Below, piece after piece: positions 1 through 7,722 of a DNA stretch of 35,531 nucleotides. Source of the stretch: an uncultured Actinomycetes bacterium (GTDB lineage Bacteria; Actinomycetota; Actinomycetes; Nanopelagicales; Nanopelagicaceae); NCBI GenBank assembly GCA_903832395.1, contig CAILBF010000017.1, forward strand, positions 1 through 35,531, read 5' to 3'. The notes beneath the pieces were generated by a model. That model was not told where the DNA came from. It searched no databases and saw only the letters and a program-made list of their open reading frames with translations. Numbering within the stretch: the first letter of the stretch is position 1; each line of letters begins with the position of its first letter. Made by a program: the position numbers and the translations under genes.

Positions 1-24
1 GCTAACTGGGCCACGCTGCGTAGA

Positions 25-837
25 TTAGTTGAAAATCTGGTCAGGACCTGGGAAATTGCCGGCTTTAACATCGTCGGCGAACTCTGCCGTTGCCGCCAAC
101 ATCTCTGCCCGCAGATTGCGATAGGCCTTAGCTAATTTCGGCGGATTTTTGGTTATGCCCATCAAATCTGTCCACACCAATACCTGTGCATCACATTGAA
201 CACCTGCCCCGATTCCAATGGTCGGAATGGTGAGCGCGGCAGTAATTCGGGCTGCAAGTTCGGCCGACATTAGCTCTAGAACTAAGGCAAAGGCACCGGC
301 TTTTTCGATCGCCAATGCGGCCTCAAAAATTACATCGGCATTAGTTCTGCCCTGTACTTTATAGCCGCCTAATTGATGAAGAGCTTGCGGAGTCAGGCCA
401 ACGTGGCCCATCACTGGAATTCCGGAGGCGACAAGTTTTTCAATAGTTTGTATATGTGCCCCCTCTATTTTTACTCCCATCGCACCAGCCTCTTTGAAGA
501 ATCGAGTGCTCGTAGCAAGCGCCTGCTCAGGTGAGGTTTCATAGGAACCAAATGGCAGATCTGCAATCACTAGCGCCGACTTGCTGGCGCGCACAACTGC
601 CCGAGTGAGCGGGATTAACTCATCGACCGTTACAGGGATGGTGTTCTCATGGCCAAGAAAATTATTTCCCGCACTATCGCCAACGAGTAAAACGGGGATT
701 CCGGCTTCATCAAAGATTTCGGCCGTCATGGCCTCATAGGAGGTGAGCATCGCCCATTTTTCACCGCGCACTTTGGCGGCAGCTAAATCCAGAATCGTGA
801 CGCGTCGGTGCATCGCACCGCCATATAAGGCTTCCAT
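25..837 (-). CDS. panB: 3-methyl-2-oxobutanoate hydroxymethyltransferase (ketopantoate hydroxymethyltransferase)
   Basis: Cytosolic first step of pantothenate/CoA synthesis: it transfers a hydroxymethyl group from 5,10-methylene-tetrahydrofolate to 2-oxoisovalerate. The 270-aa product has the family length and landmarks of the PanB TIM barrel: LTSYEAMTAEIFDEAGI near the N-terminus, VGDSAGN with the first metal-ligand Asp, VIADLPFGSY with the second, VKIEG with the Glu ligand, PVMGHVGLTPQ, and IPTIGIGAG near the C-terminus. The frame is open further upstream to an ATG at 870, but I place the start at 837 because a strong Shine-Dalgarno (GAGGAGAGGA) lies just before it, and the extra 11 residues do not resemble the family. 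It diverges from nadE, so two cofactor pathways (CoA and NAD) share one intergenic region. The assignment is secure. Confidence 0.96.
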   Translation of the reverse strand: MEALYGGAMHRRVTILDLAAAKVRGEKWAMLTSYEAMTAEIFDEAGIPVLLVGDSAGNNFLGHENTIPVTVDELIPLTRAVVRASKSALVIADLPFGSYETSPEQALATSTRFFKEAGAMGVKIEGAHIQTIEKLVASGIPVMGHVGLTPQALHQLGGYKVQGRTNADVIFEAALAIEKAGAFALVLELMSAELAARITAALTIPTIGIGAGVQCDAQVLVWTDLMGITKNPPKLAKAYRNLRAEMLAATAEFADDVKAGNFPGPDQIFN

Positions 838-876
838 GATTGTCCTCTCCTCGAGGCTCGCAGAATGCAAGTCCCC

Positions 877-898
877 GGGTACAGAGATAAGGGTACCC
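877..898. promoter_or_regulatory. inverted repeat in the panB/nadE intergenic region
   Basis: GGGTAC (877-882) and GTACCC (893-898) form perfect 6-bp arms 16 nt apart centre to centre. They lie just upstream of the nadE -10 hexamer (903-908), where a repressor or activator would act. The spacing suits a dimeric DNA-binding protein, but I recognise no known operator. A 6-bp repeat can occur by chance, so this is a candidate only. Confidence 0.3.
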
Positions 899-902
899 CT
901 GT

Positions 903-908
903 TACTCT
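903..908 (+). promoter_or_regulatory. -10 element of a leaderless nadE promoter
   Basis: TACTCT ends 6 nt before the nadE ATG (915), which puts the expected transcription start on the A of the start codon. No Shine-Dalgarno sequence is present. I see no good -35 hexamer. The same TANNNT-N6/7-start arrangement recurs across the window. Confidence 0.7.
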
Positions 909-914
909 TGAAAA

Positions 915-2576
915 ATGAAGCTGCGTGTGGCGCTAGCCCAAGTCAATCCAACCGTGGGCGACCTTGCGGGTAACGCGCTTCTGATTACATCGGCCGTTGC
1001 TGCCGCGGAACAAGCTGGCGCACATATTGTGACCTTTCCCGAAATGATTGTTACCGGTTATCCCGTAGAGGATTTAGCGCTGCGCCCTTCTTTTCAGAGC
1101 GCTAGCAAGAGCCAGATCGCCCAGATTGCCAAGAGCATTCACGGTGATTGTGTGGCCATCATCGGCTACTTAGATACTTCCGAAGCGGGCCGGCCACAAA
1201 ATGCGCTCGCCATAATCCATGAGGGTGTGATCAAAGCCCGATACGTTAAACGCCACCTACCTAACTACGGCGTCTTTGATGAGTTCAGAAATTTCATGGC
1301 GGGGGATGAAAGCCTTGTTGTTCGAATCCATGGTGTCGATGTGGCGTTTGCAATTTGTGAAGATATTTGGCATCCACTTCCCGATATTGCCAAACGAACT
1401 CCGGGCTTATTGGTCGTACCAAATGGCTCCCCATATGAGAGAAATAAGGATGATGTGCGGTTGGCCCTGGTTCAAAAGCGCGCCAAAGAAGTTGGCGCGC
1501 CACTGGCATATGTAAATATGACGGGCGGACAAGATGATTTAGTTTTCGATGGCGACACAATTGTGGTTGATAAAACTGGAGCGTTAATCGCTCGAGCTCC
1601 ACAGTTCGATGACCTTCTTATGATTGTTGACATCGAATGCAGCGTTGAAACATCCTCTCCAGATGTCGTTATTTCAAGTGAAGCTGGCGAACTTAAGAAT
1701 ACGATTTCATCAACTGTTGCCGCGCGCCTTGGCGATGAGGCCGAGATGTGGCAAGGGCTAGTTGTGGGTCTGCGCGATTACATCGCCAAAAATGGATTTA
1801 AATCGGTAGTACTTGGACTATCTGGCGGAATCGATTCAGCGCTAGTAGCGGCCATTGCAATCGATGCAGTCGGAGCCTCCAATGTTTATGGAGTTGCAAT
1901 GCCGAGTAAGTACTCATCGGGCCACTCTGTAGAAGATGCACAGGCTTTAGCAAATGCCACCGGTATTAATTTTCGAACCGTTCCAATTGCCCCGATGGTT
2001 GATGCATTCATGAGTAACTTAGATTTAACGGGGTTGGCCGAGGAAAATCTACAGGCCCGGGTGCGCGGTACGACGCTGATGGGGATTTCAAATGGCGAGG
2101 GCCACATTGTTTTAGCAACGGGAAATAAGAGCGAGTTGGCCGTTGGGTATTCAACGTTATATGGCGATGCCGTCGGCGGCTTTGCTCCCATTAAAGATAT
2201 TTACAAGACCGATGTGTGGGCTTTGGCTAATTGGCGCAACGCACAAGCAAGGGCAGAAGGATTAACGCCACCAATTCCCGAGCGCTCCATTACTAAAGAG
2301 CCCAGCGCCGAACTTCGACCCGATCAAAAAGACTCGGACTCTCTGCCCGATTACGCGCTTCTCGATCAAGTTTTACGCCTCTACGTCGATGAGGATCATG
2401 GCTTTGAAGCTTTAATCAAAGAGGGCTTCGAGCCCGAACTCGTTAAGCGCGTGATTGGTTTAGTGGATCGCGCCGAATACAAGCGTCGCCAATATCCACC
2501 TGGCACCAAAGTTTCAGCCCGTGCCTTTGGAAAAGATCGCCGTCTGCCAATGACTTCACGCTGGAGTCAGTCGTAG
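915..2576 (+). CDS. nadE: glutamine-dependent NAD+ synthetase
   Basis: It makes NAD+ from nicotinic acid adenine dinucleotide, ATP and glutamine, the last step of NAD synthesis. The 553-aa protein has two domains. The N-terminal nitrilase-fold glutaminase shows the Glu-Lys-Cys triad: E43 (FPEMIVTGYP), K112 (YVKRHLPNYGVFDE) and C148 (AICEDIWHP). The C-terminal synthetase has the PP-loop SGGIDS at residues 303-308 and a GNKSELAVGYST motif. The length is somewhat shorter than the roughly 680-aa mycobacterial enzyme and matches the common bacterial two-domain form. The start is the ATG placed 6 nt after a TACTCT -10 box, so the mRNA is probably leaderless. A stem-loop follows the stop codon. Assignment secure. 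Confidence 0.97.
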   Translation: MKLRVALAQVNPTVGDLAGNALLITSAVAAAEQAGAHIVTFPEMIVTGYPVEDLALRPSFQSASKSQIAQIAKSIHGDCVAIIGYLDTSEAGRPQNALAIIHEGVIKARYVKRHLPNYGVFDEFRNFMAGDESLVVRIHGVDVAFAICEDIWHPLPDIAKRTPGLLVVPNGSPYERNKDDVRLALVQKRAKEVGAPLAYVNMTGGQDDLVFDGDTIVVDKTGALIARAPQFDDLLMIVDIECSVETSSPDVVISSEAGELKNTISSTVAARLGDEAEMWQGLVVGLRDYIAKNGFKSVVLGLSGGIDSALVAAIAIDAVGASNVYGVAMPSKYSSGHSVEDAQALANATGINFRTVPIAPMVDAFMSNLDLTGLAEENLQARVRGTTLMGISNGEGHIVLATGNKSELAVGYSTLYGDAVGGFAPIKDIYKTDVWALANWRNAQARAEGLTPPIPERSITKEPSAELRPDQKDSDSLPDYALLDQVLRLYVDEDHGFEALIKEGFEPELVKRVIGLVDRAEYKRRQYPPGTKVSARAFGKDRRLPMTSRWSQS

Positions 2577-2577
2577 A

Positions 2578-2598
2578 AGTTGCGAATAGTTCGCAACT
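2578..2598 (+). terminator. stem-loop after nadE
   Basis: A perfect 9-bp inverted repeat (AGTTGCGAA / TTCGCAACT) with a 3-nt loop begins 2 nt after the nadE stop codon. The following sequence is only moderately T-rich (CGCTTAATTCTT), so it may be a weak intrinsic terminator or an mRNA 3'-end stabiliser. It separates nadE from the cysK leader promoter. Confidence 0.6.
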
Positions 2599-2619
2599 CG
2601 CTTAATTCTTAACTCCTTG

Positions 2620-2625
2620 TAAACT
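2620..2625 (+). promoter_or_regulatory. -10 element of the cysK leader promoter
   Basis: TAAACT ends 7 nt before the ATG (2633) of the short Cys-rich leader ORF. Transcription would therefore start at or next to that ATG, giving a leaderless leader peptide followed by cysK-cysE. No clear -35 hexamer is visible. Confidence 0.6.
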
Positions 2626-2632
2626 TACCTGC

Positions 2633-2710
2633 ATGCAATCGATTATCACCTGGTTTTTCACACGTAACCGGATAGTTGATTTTTGCTTGTCAACTTCTTG
2701 CAGCTGCTGA
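2633..2710 (+). CDS. putative cysteine/serine-rich leader peptide upstream of cysK
   Basis: A 25-codon ORF lies 58 nt upstream of cysK and on the same strand. It begins MQSIITWFF and ends FCLSTSCSC-stop, so the last eight codons hold three Cys (TGC at 2684, 2699, 2705) and three Ser codons. Enrichment at the 3' end is typical of ribosome-stalling attenuator peptides that sense the amino acid made by the downstream operon, here cysteine made from serine by CysE and CysK. Its ATG sits 7 nt after a TAAACT -10 box and lacks a Shine-Dalgarno, so it should be translated as a leaderless message. Its codons overlap RNA segments with alternative pairings (2672-2754). Cys-rich leader peptides are known in mycobacteria, from memory. 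Calling this one is inference from position and composition, without homologues. Confidence 0.6.
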   Translation: MQSIITWFFTRNRIVDFCLSTSCSC

Positions 2711-2754
2711 TTTTTTCTTAATCAGTTTTAAACCTGCAGTTTTTCATCAACTAT
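2672..2754 (+). promoter_or_regulatory. candidate attenuator RNA structure between the cysteine leader ORF and cysK
   Basis: Three nested helices can form. P1 pairs ATAGTTGAT (2672-2680) with ATCAACTAT (2746-2754), ending 5 nt before the cysK Shine-Dalgarno (GGGAG, 2760-2764). P2 pairs TGCAG (2699-2703) with CTGCA (2734-2738). P3 pairs CTGATT (2707-2712) with AATCAG (2720-2725) and is followed by TTTT. A competing hairpin pairs AGTTGA (2674-2679) with TCAACT (2690-2695), which excludes P1. The leader's Cys codons lie inside P2, P3 and the competing hairpin, so a stalled ribosome would choose between folds. Whether control is by termination or translation, and its direction, cannot be told by eye. 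Confidence 0.5.
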
Positions 2755-2768
2755 TTCTAGGGAGAATT

Positions 2769-3695
2769 ATGAGAATTTATAACAGCATTACAGAGGTTTT
2801 TGGAAACACCCCTTTAGTTCGCATCAATAAGCTAACTGATGGCGCACAAGGAAACGTCTATGCAAAGTTGGAGTTCTACAACCCAACATCTTCGGTGAAA
2901 GACCGTTTGGGAATTGCAATGATCGATGCCGCTGAAGCAAGTGGCGCACTAAAGCCGGGCGGAACAGTTGTTGAGGCAACATCGGGCAACACTGGTATCG
3001 CTGTGGCAATGGTTGCAGCCGCGCGTGGCTATAAGTCCATTTTCACGATGCCAGAATCGGTTTCAAAGGAGCGCCGCAAACTTATTCTGGCCTTTGGTGC
3101 CGAATTAGTTTTAACTCCAGCGGCTGAGGGCATGAAAGGCGCCGTAGCTGCAGCTGAAAAACTAAGTGATTCCGGCGCAGTTTTAGTTCGCCAATTTGAA
3201 AATGAGGCAGGCCCCGCAATCCACTATGCAACAACTGGCCCCGAAATTTGGCGTGATCTAGATGGGCAAGTCGATGCATTCATCTCAGGAATCGGTACCG
3301 GGGGAACTATTACCGGAACTGGCAGATTCTTAAAAGAGAAGAATCCAGGAATTAAAGTCTTTGGTGTTGAACCTGCGGCATCGCCAATTTTAAATGGCGG
3401 CGCACCTGGACCGCACCCACTTCAGGGCATTGGAGCGAACTTCATTCCAAATATTCTCGACCGCACTGTCTATGACGAGATTTTGGATGCAACTGCAGAT
3501 GATGCAATGAAATATGCGCGTAGAGCTGCTGCTGAAGAGGGAATCCTGGCTGGAATCTCATCGGGTGCAACGTTGTGGGCAGCTACTGAAGTTGCCAAAC
3601 GCCCAGAGTTTGCCGGAAAAAATATTGTTGTAATTGTTGCATCATCTGGTGAGCGTTACCTGTCAACGATCCTGTATCAGGATTTAGCTGAGTAA
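2769..3695 (+). CDS. cysK: cysteine synthase A (O-acetylserine sulfhydrylase)
   Basis: A PLP enzyme that makes cysteine from O-acetylserine and sulfide in the cytosol. The 308-aa protein shows [11 protein letters not shown] with the PLP lysine K44, the phosphate/substrate loop TSGNTG (71-76), the glycine-rich [10 protein letters not shown] phosphate-binding loop, and GISSGAT near the C-terminus. All are typical of CysK rather than cystathionine beta-synthase, which would be longer. The frame is open upstream to an ATG at 2676, but the start at 2769 is chosen because GGGAG lies 4 nt before it, and the upstream part overlaps the leader ORF in another frame. cysE follows after 1 nt, forming a two-gene cysteine operon behind the leader. 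Confidence 0.96.
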   Translation: MRIYNSITEVFGNTPLVRINKLTDGAQGNVYAKLEFYNPTSSVKDRLGIAMIDAAEASGALKPGGTVVEATSGNTGIAVAMVAAARGYKSIFTMPESVSKERRKLILAFGAELVLTPAAEGMKGAVAAAEKLSDSGAVLVRQFENEAGPAIHYATTGPEIWRDLDGQVDAFISGIGTGGTITGTGRFLKEKNPGIKVFGVEPAASPILNGGAPGPHPLQGIGANFIPNILDRTVYDEILDATADDAMKYARRAAAEEGILAGISSGATLWAATEVAKRPEFAGKNIVVIVASSGERYLSTILYQDLAE

Positions 3696-3696
3696 A

Positions 3697-4203
3697 ATGA
3701 TCTCTAGAATATTTGAAGATCTCGATAACGCTCTGACTAAAGATCCAGCGGCTAGAAATCGTCTTGAAGTTTTACTGGCCTACCCAGGTGTTCATGCAGT
3801 GTGGGGTTTTCGCGTAGCTCACTTCCTCTGGCGAAATAACTTAAAACTTATCGCTCGTATTTTCTCTAGCTGGGTGCGCACTGCGACCGGAATTGAAATC
3901 CATCCTGCGGCAACGATTGGGCGTCGATTCTTCATCGACCATGGAATGGGCGTAGTTATTGGCGCAACTGCCATCATTGGTGACGATGTCATGATGTATC
4001 ACGATGTGACGTTAGGGGCCCGTTCATATGTGAAAGGTAAGCGCCACCCAACCATTGAAAATAACGTTGTTATCGGCGCAGGAGCCAGAGTCATCGGCGA
4101 CATCACTATTGGCCATGGCGCACGTATTAACGCCAATGTGGTCATTACAAGGGACATACCAGCGCAAAGCACGCTAGATAGCAGTGAATTCTTCGTTATT
4201 TAA
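3697..4203 (+). CDS. cysE: serine O-acetyltransferase
   Basis: It acetylates serine with acetyl-CoA to O-acetylserine, the substrate of CysK. The 168-aa protein is the short form of the family. A helical N-terminal part ([30 protein letters not shown]) precedes the left-handed beta-helix of hexapeptide repeats ([30 protein letters not shown]), with the conserved His residues in HP and DHG. The usual C-terminal glycine/Ile tail for docking on CysK ends here in SSEFFVI, and a terminal Ile is the residue that inserts into the CysK active site in known cysteine synthase complexes. It starts 1 nt after the cysK stop codon with only a weak ribosome site, so translation is probably coupled. Confidence 0.95.
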   Translation: MISRIFEDLDNALTKDPAARNRLEVLLAYPGVHAVWGFRVAHFLWRNNLKLIARIFSSWVRTATGIEIHPAATIGRRFFIDHGMGVVIGATAIIGDDVMMYHDVTLGARSYVKGKRHPTIENNVVIGAGARVIGDITIGHGARINANVVITRDIPAQSTLDSSEFFVI

Positions 4204-4219
4204 TGAGTTAACACGGCCG

Positions 4220-4225
4220 TAACCT
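4220..4225 (+). promoter_or_regulatory. probable -10 element of glnA
   Basis: TAACCT ends 12 nt before the first glnA ATG (4238) and 21 nt before the second (4247). A transcript starting about 7 nt downstream would have a leader of only about 6-15 nt, with no Shine-Dalgarno. The fit is looser than for the leaderless genes. Confidence 0.4.
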
Positions 4226-4237
4226 GCCTTTGCAAGA

Positions 4238-5551
4238 ATGCTGGCCATGTCACTAGATGCCGATAAGCAACAAGAGTTCGTTCTACGAACAATTGAAGAG
4301 CGCAACATTCGTTTTGTGCGTTTATGGTTCACCGATGTTTTGGGCTTTCTAAAGTCAGTTGCAATCGCACCTGCCGAACTCGAGAACGCATTTGATGAGG
4401 GCATTGGCTTTGATGGTTCGGCAATCGAAGGCTTTGCTCGCGTTACTGAATCTGACATGTTGGCAAAACCAGATCCCTCAACTTTTTCAATTTTGCCCTG
4501 GCGCACTGAATCACCTGGGGCCGCGCGCATGTTCTGCGACATCACCATGCCAGATGGAACACCTTCTCCGGCCGACCCTCGTAATGTCTTGCGTCGCATT
4601 TTAGATAAAGCTGCAACTATGGGCTACACCTGTTACACCCATCCAGAGATTGAGTTTTTCTTATTTAAATCAATGCCAGAAGTTGGCGTCGCACCAGCTC
4701 CAGTTGATCAAGGCGGCTACTTCGATCACACTCCTGCAGTTGTAGGTCACGACTTCCGCCGACAGGCAATTACTTTGCTTGAGGCAATGGGAATCTCCGT
4801 GGAATTTTCACATCACGAAGGTGGACCAGGTCAACAAGAGATTGACTTGCGCGATGCTGACGCGCTAACAACGGCCGATAACATCATGACCTTTCGACAT
4901 GTCATCAAAGAGGTCGCGATGGATCAAGGTTTCCATGCATCTTTTATGCCAAAGCCTTTTACTGATCATCCGGGCAGTGGAATGCATACGCACGTATCGC
5001 TATTTAAGGGCGAAGAAAACGCTTTTTATGATGCAAAGGCCCAGTACAACTTATCTAATGTTGGTCGATCTTTTATCGCTGGCATTCTCAAACATGCACC
5101 TGAAATTACTGCGATAACTAATCAATGGGTGAACTCGTATAAGCGCCTGCATGGCGGAGGAGAGGCACCGGCAGTTATCAACTGGGGACCAAGTAATCGC
5201 GGAGCACTTGTGCGTCTTCCCATGTACAAGCCAGGCAAAGAGAACTCAACGCGCATTGAATTTAGATCACCGGATACTGCATGTAATCCATATCTTGCCT
5301 ATGCCGTTATGTTGGCAGCTGGACTGAAAGGCGTAGAAGAAGGCTATGTATTGAGCGATGCAAGTGATCCAATCTCACTTCCAACCGATCTCAATGAGGC
5401 AATTCTACAAATGGAGAAAAGCGCACTTGTGCGTGAGACGTTAGGCGAGCATGTATTTGAGTATGTGCTTCGCAATAAACGCGCTGAATGGCGAGATTAC
5501 AGTCGCCAGGTGAGCGCTTACGAATTAGACAGGTATTTGCCGGTTCTATAA
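4238..5551 (+). CDS. glnA: type I glutamine synthetase, GlnA2-like, without adenylylation loop
   Basis: It condenses glutamate, ammonia and ATP to glutamine. The 437-aa protein carries the GS-I landmarks in order: VRLWFTDVLGFLKSV and GIGFDGSAIEGFARV (beta-grasp domain), CDITMPDGTP, HPEIEFFLF with metal-ligand Glu, HHEGGPGQQEIDLR, MHTHVSLF, and NWGPSNRGALVRLP. The region that holds the adenylylatable tyrosine in classical GlnA (NLYxLPPEE) is missing: after GYVLSDASDPISLP the chain passes straight into the last helix. This matches my memory of mycobacterial GlnA2 rather than GlnA1, and implies no control by GlnE adenylylation. ATG codons at 4238 and 4247 are both possible starts. Some GlnA-like proteins are gamma-glutamylpolyamine synthetases, but the close match to GlnA2 argues for a glutamine synthetase. 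Confidence 0.9.
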   Translation: MLAMSLDADKQQEFVLRTIEERNIRFVRLWFTDVLGFLKSVAIAPAELENAFDEGIGFDGSAIEGFARVTESDMLAKPDPSTFSILPWRTESPGAARMFCDITMPDGTPSPADPRNVLRRILDKAATMGYTCYTHPEIEFFLFKSMPEVGVAPAPVDQGGYFDHTPAVVGHDFRRQAITLLEAMGISVEFSHHEGGPGQQEIDLRDADALTTADNIMTFRHVIKEVAMDQGFHASFMPKPFTDHPGSGMHTHVSLFKGEENAFYDAKAQYNLSNVGRSFIAGILKHAPEITAITNQWVNSYKRLHGGGEAPAVINWGPSNRGALVRLPMYKPGKENSTRIEFRSPDTACNPYLAYAVMLAAGLKGVEEGYVLSDASDPISLPTDLNEAILQMEKSALVRETLGEHVFEYVLRNKRAEWRDYSRQVSAYELDRYLPVL

Positions 5552-5567
5552 ACAGAGAAGTGGCAGA

Positions 5568-5573
5568 TATAAT
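5568..5573 (+). promoter_or_regulatory. consensus -10 element of a leaderless promoter
   Basis: A perfect TATAAT ends 6 nt before the ATG at 5580, so the transcript should start at the start codon. No Shine-Dalgarno is present. I see no TTGACA-like -35 box at the right distance. Confidence 0.75.
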
Positions 5574-5579
5574 CCTCAT

Positions 5580-7592
5580 ATGCTGAGGAAGGCTGTAACT
5601 CTCGTATTAACTCTCTGCATATCGCTATTAGGCCTGCAGAGTGTTCAGGCCTCTCCACGCGTCTTTGGAACTTATCAACTTGATTTTCTGCCTATTGCCA
5701 CTAATTTAGGAAGTGCAATCCCAACAGAGGCGATTGCAAGAGAGTTGACACGTTTAGCAAGTTTGGCCTTTGAAGATGCTAGCCAAGGAAGAATTAAATT
5801 TTCATTTAGAAGATTATTACCAGAGTACAAAGCTAGCGAAAGAGTTGACAATGCAACCCAAGTGGGCAAATTTTACGGCACACCCGCTGTAGCCGATTCT
5901 GGTTTTGCTGGTGTATTTGTCGTCGGGATCATTCCGAATGACTCCACGGTATTTTTTGCAGGGCAATCCGATACAGGCCAAAATTTGATTATGAACGGCC
6001 CGCTAAATACAAATGGATCTACTGTTCATGTGTTTACTCACGAACTCGGCCACAACTTCTATTTAATGCACGCCGATACTTCGGTGTGTTCTGTAGTCAA
6101 TAGCCAATTGACGTGTGATCGAAATGACTATGGAGATAAATCCGATCCGATGGGCAGTTACATAATCGGTTACTATTCGAATCCACCTTTGGCACGTTTC
6201 AGTGCAACTATGCTCGACCAGCTCGGCCTGATCGCTGCAACGGAAAAGACCGAAGTACTAGATTCTGGTGATTTCACAATCGTTCCCGTTTACCCACTTA
6301 CGCGCTCTGGCGTGCGCCTTCTCGAGATTCCTATTAATGATGAAGTTGCGTACACCATTGAATATCGGGATCCCGTGGGGGTGGAGGCTCAATTAAATGC
6401 AACGCAAATAAATGTGCCAGGGGGGAATAGTTATTACCCGACAATTCCATCGTACGGTTTTCAACTTCGAATGGTCAAACCCCTAGCAACTCACAGTGAC
6501 GGGCTATTGCCTGTAATTAACTATGGACTACATGGAGGAACGGCGCTTGTTGTCGACTCTCAGTCTGGGCGGCAGGGTTTTGATGCAGGACGAACTCAAA
6601 ATCTCTCGGACGGGACCGTAGTCACATTCATTAGCTATGACTCTGTAGCAGGCGCAAAAATTCGCATAACTCGGCCCAAAGACTCTTCGCCACCAGTGAT
6701 AAATTCTCCTACGTTCCGCATGTATACAGAAAGTGGCTCGTATTACACCACCAACGATCTGACAATTAAGAAATCTGCGGAAGGCAGTAGTGATTGGCCG
6801 ATTTTTAAATTAGATACTCGAGCAATTTCAGATGATCGCCGCTTAAAAACTGTCAGTTTACTTTTTAACGGTGAAATTGTTGCAACTCAAAGTGATGTGC
6901 CACTCGGAGCAAAAAACCTCCTGATATATAATCCAACTCAGACGGGTAAATTTGATGTAACTGTCGAAGCGAGCGACTACTTAGGCAATAAATCTACCGC
7001 TAGTTTAGGAACCTATAACTTAATTAAGTATTTACTGCAAAAACCTTGGATAACTAGCAGCGTTAAAGAAGATACCTTGACTATTATAGTTAATAGACTC
7101 GCCACGGAGAATATTAAGTATGAGATATCTAATATCTCAGCGGGAAACTTAATTGACCAATCTACCCAAGGCAACAGCACAACTTTCACAGTTGGTGGGT
7201 TACGTTCTAAGCAAAACTTCACAGCACAATTTTCAGGCACAGATGAATTTGGAAATACCGATGATGGCTCAACGTTTGAGACCGAAATTCCGGGGCTAAC
7301 ATGCGACAGTTCGCAATGTTATGTTGGCATTACATGGGATGTTAATAATCTTTACTGGCAATCAATTACAGGCAAACTTGAGCTGCAAGAAAAACTAGCC
7401 AATAAGTGGAAGACGATCAAATCGGCAACTGCAATTAAGGATTCAACTAGGGTCGGGGGCTTTCCGTACACCTATAAAATCTCCATGATTTACACACAAC
7501 CCGGGACGCATACATATCGCCTATATATCGCTCCAAGCAAGAAGTTCACCGCGTGGATTGGGCGCAGCTTCACCCAAATCGTTCTGCCTTAA
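5580..7592 (+). CDS. secreted zinc metalloprotease-like protein, HExxHxxxxxH type
   Basis: The 670-aa product starts with a signal peptide (MLRKAVTLVLTLCISLLG, cleavage likely after VQA). Residues 154-164 read HELGHNFYLMH, a HExxHxxxxxH metzincin zinc site, and SDPMGSY around 188-194 supplies the Met-turn. Together with the fold order this resembles gametolysin-like (M11) peptidases. The C-terminal half (about 365-670) looks like beta-rich, Ig or fibronectin-like modules (SPPVINSPTFRMYTESG; GKFDVTVEASDYLGN), perhaps for binding a surface or polymer. No transmembrane anchor or sorting signal is evident at the C-terminus, so it is probably released. The gene is AT-rich (7021-7080 is 19/60 GC, against 29/60 in a leuA sample), which suggests acquisition. 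Substrate unknown. Confidence 0.75.
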   Translation: MLRKAVTLVLTLCISLLGLQSVQASPRVFGTYQLDFLPIATNLGSAIPTEAIARELTRLASLAFEDASQGRIKFSFRRLLPEYKASERVDNATQVGKFYGTPAVADSGFAGVFVVGIIPNDSTVFFAGQSDTGQNLIMNGPLNTNGSTVHVFTHELGHNFYLMHADTSVCSVVNSQLTCDRNDYGDKSDPMGSYIIGYYSNPPLARFSATMLDQLGLIAATEKTEVLDSGDFTIVPVYPLTRSGVRLLEIPINDEVAYTIEYRDPVGVEAQLNATQINVPGGNSYYPTIPSYGFQLRMVKPLATHSDGLLPVINYGLHGGTALVVDSQSGRQGFDAGRTQNLSDGTVVTFISYDSVAGAKIRITRPKDSSPPVINSPTFRMYTESGSYYTTNDLTIKKSAEGSSDWPIFKLDTRAISDDRRLKTVSLLFNGEIVATQSDVPLGAKNLLIYNPTQTGKFDVTVEASDYLGNKSTASLGTYNLIKYLLQKPWITSSVKEDTLTIIVNRLATENIKYEISNISAGNLIDQSTQGNSTTFTVGGLRSKQNFTAQFSGTDEFGNTDDGSTFETEIPGLTCDSSQCYVGITWDVNNLYWQSITGKLELQEKLANKWKTIKSATAIKDSTRVGGFPYTYKISMIYTQPGTHTYRLYIAPSKKFTAWIGRSFTQIVLP

Positions 7593-7598
7593 CCTCCT

Positions 7599-7627
7599 TT
7601 GATTCATTTCACGGCTTGAGTTAGACT
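7599..7627 (+). promoter_or_regulatory. promoter of the leuA leader transcript
   Basis: A -35 hexamer TTGATT (7599-7604) and a -10 hexamer TAGACT (7622-7627) are separated by 17 nt. The expected start, 7 nt after the -10, is the A of the leader-peptide ATG (7634). This is the most complete promoter in the window and makes the leader peptide leaderless. Confidence 0.75.
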
Positions 7628-7633
7628 TAACCT

Positions 7634-7678
7634 ATGTTGCGCAGTCTCCTCCTTAGCTGCCGTGGCGGGGTCAAATAA
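7634..7678 (+). CDS. leuL: leucine leader peptide of leuA
   Basis: A 14-codon ORF encodes MLRSLLLSCRGGVK-stop. Four of its 14 residues are leucine, three of them consecutive (CTC CTC CTT, 7646-7654), directly upstream of the gene for the first committed enzyme of leucine synthesis. Leucine-rich leader peptides that control leuA by ribosome stalling are known in actinobacteria. The ATG coincides with the predicted transcription start and has no Shine-Dalgarno. The stop codon overlaps the 5' strand of a predicted pseudoknot, so ribosome position would decide RNA folding. The function is inferred from composition, position and RNA context. Confidence 0.85.
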   Translation: MLRSLLLSCRGGVK

Positions 7679-7722
7679 CCGATCCCCTCGCCGCGGGGTT
7701 TGTCGTATCGGTACAAACCCCG
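7678..7722 (+). promoter_or_regulatory. leuA leader RNA element: hairpin with loop pseudoknot
   Basis: CGGGGTTTGT (7694-7703) pairs perfectly with ACAAACCCCG (7713-7722), a 10-bp stem with a 9-nt loop. The loop sequence ATCGGT (7707-7712) is the exact complement of ACCGAT (7678-7683), which starts at the last base of the leader stop codon. That allows a 6-bp pseudoknot. CCCC (7684-7687) can instead pair with GGGG (7695-7698), breaking the main stem. No T-run follows; the leuA Shine-Dalgarno (AAGGAG, 7730-7735) lies 7 nt downstream, so control at translation seems likelier than intrinsic termination. I recall a pseudoknotted leuA element being described for actinobacteria, but could not check it. 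Confidence 0.75.

Noticed and set aside
2676-2768. N-terminal extension of cysK from an upstream ATG
   Set aside because: The ATG at 2769 has GGGAG at good spacing and gives the family N-terminus; the extension overlaps the leader ORF and the candidate RNA helices.
4174-4599. 141-aa open frame on the minus strand across the start of glnA
   Set aside because: It overlaps a clear glnA, has a low-complexity Ser/Lys/Arg composition and no recognisable domain; a reading-frame shadow.
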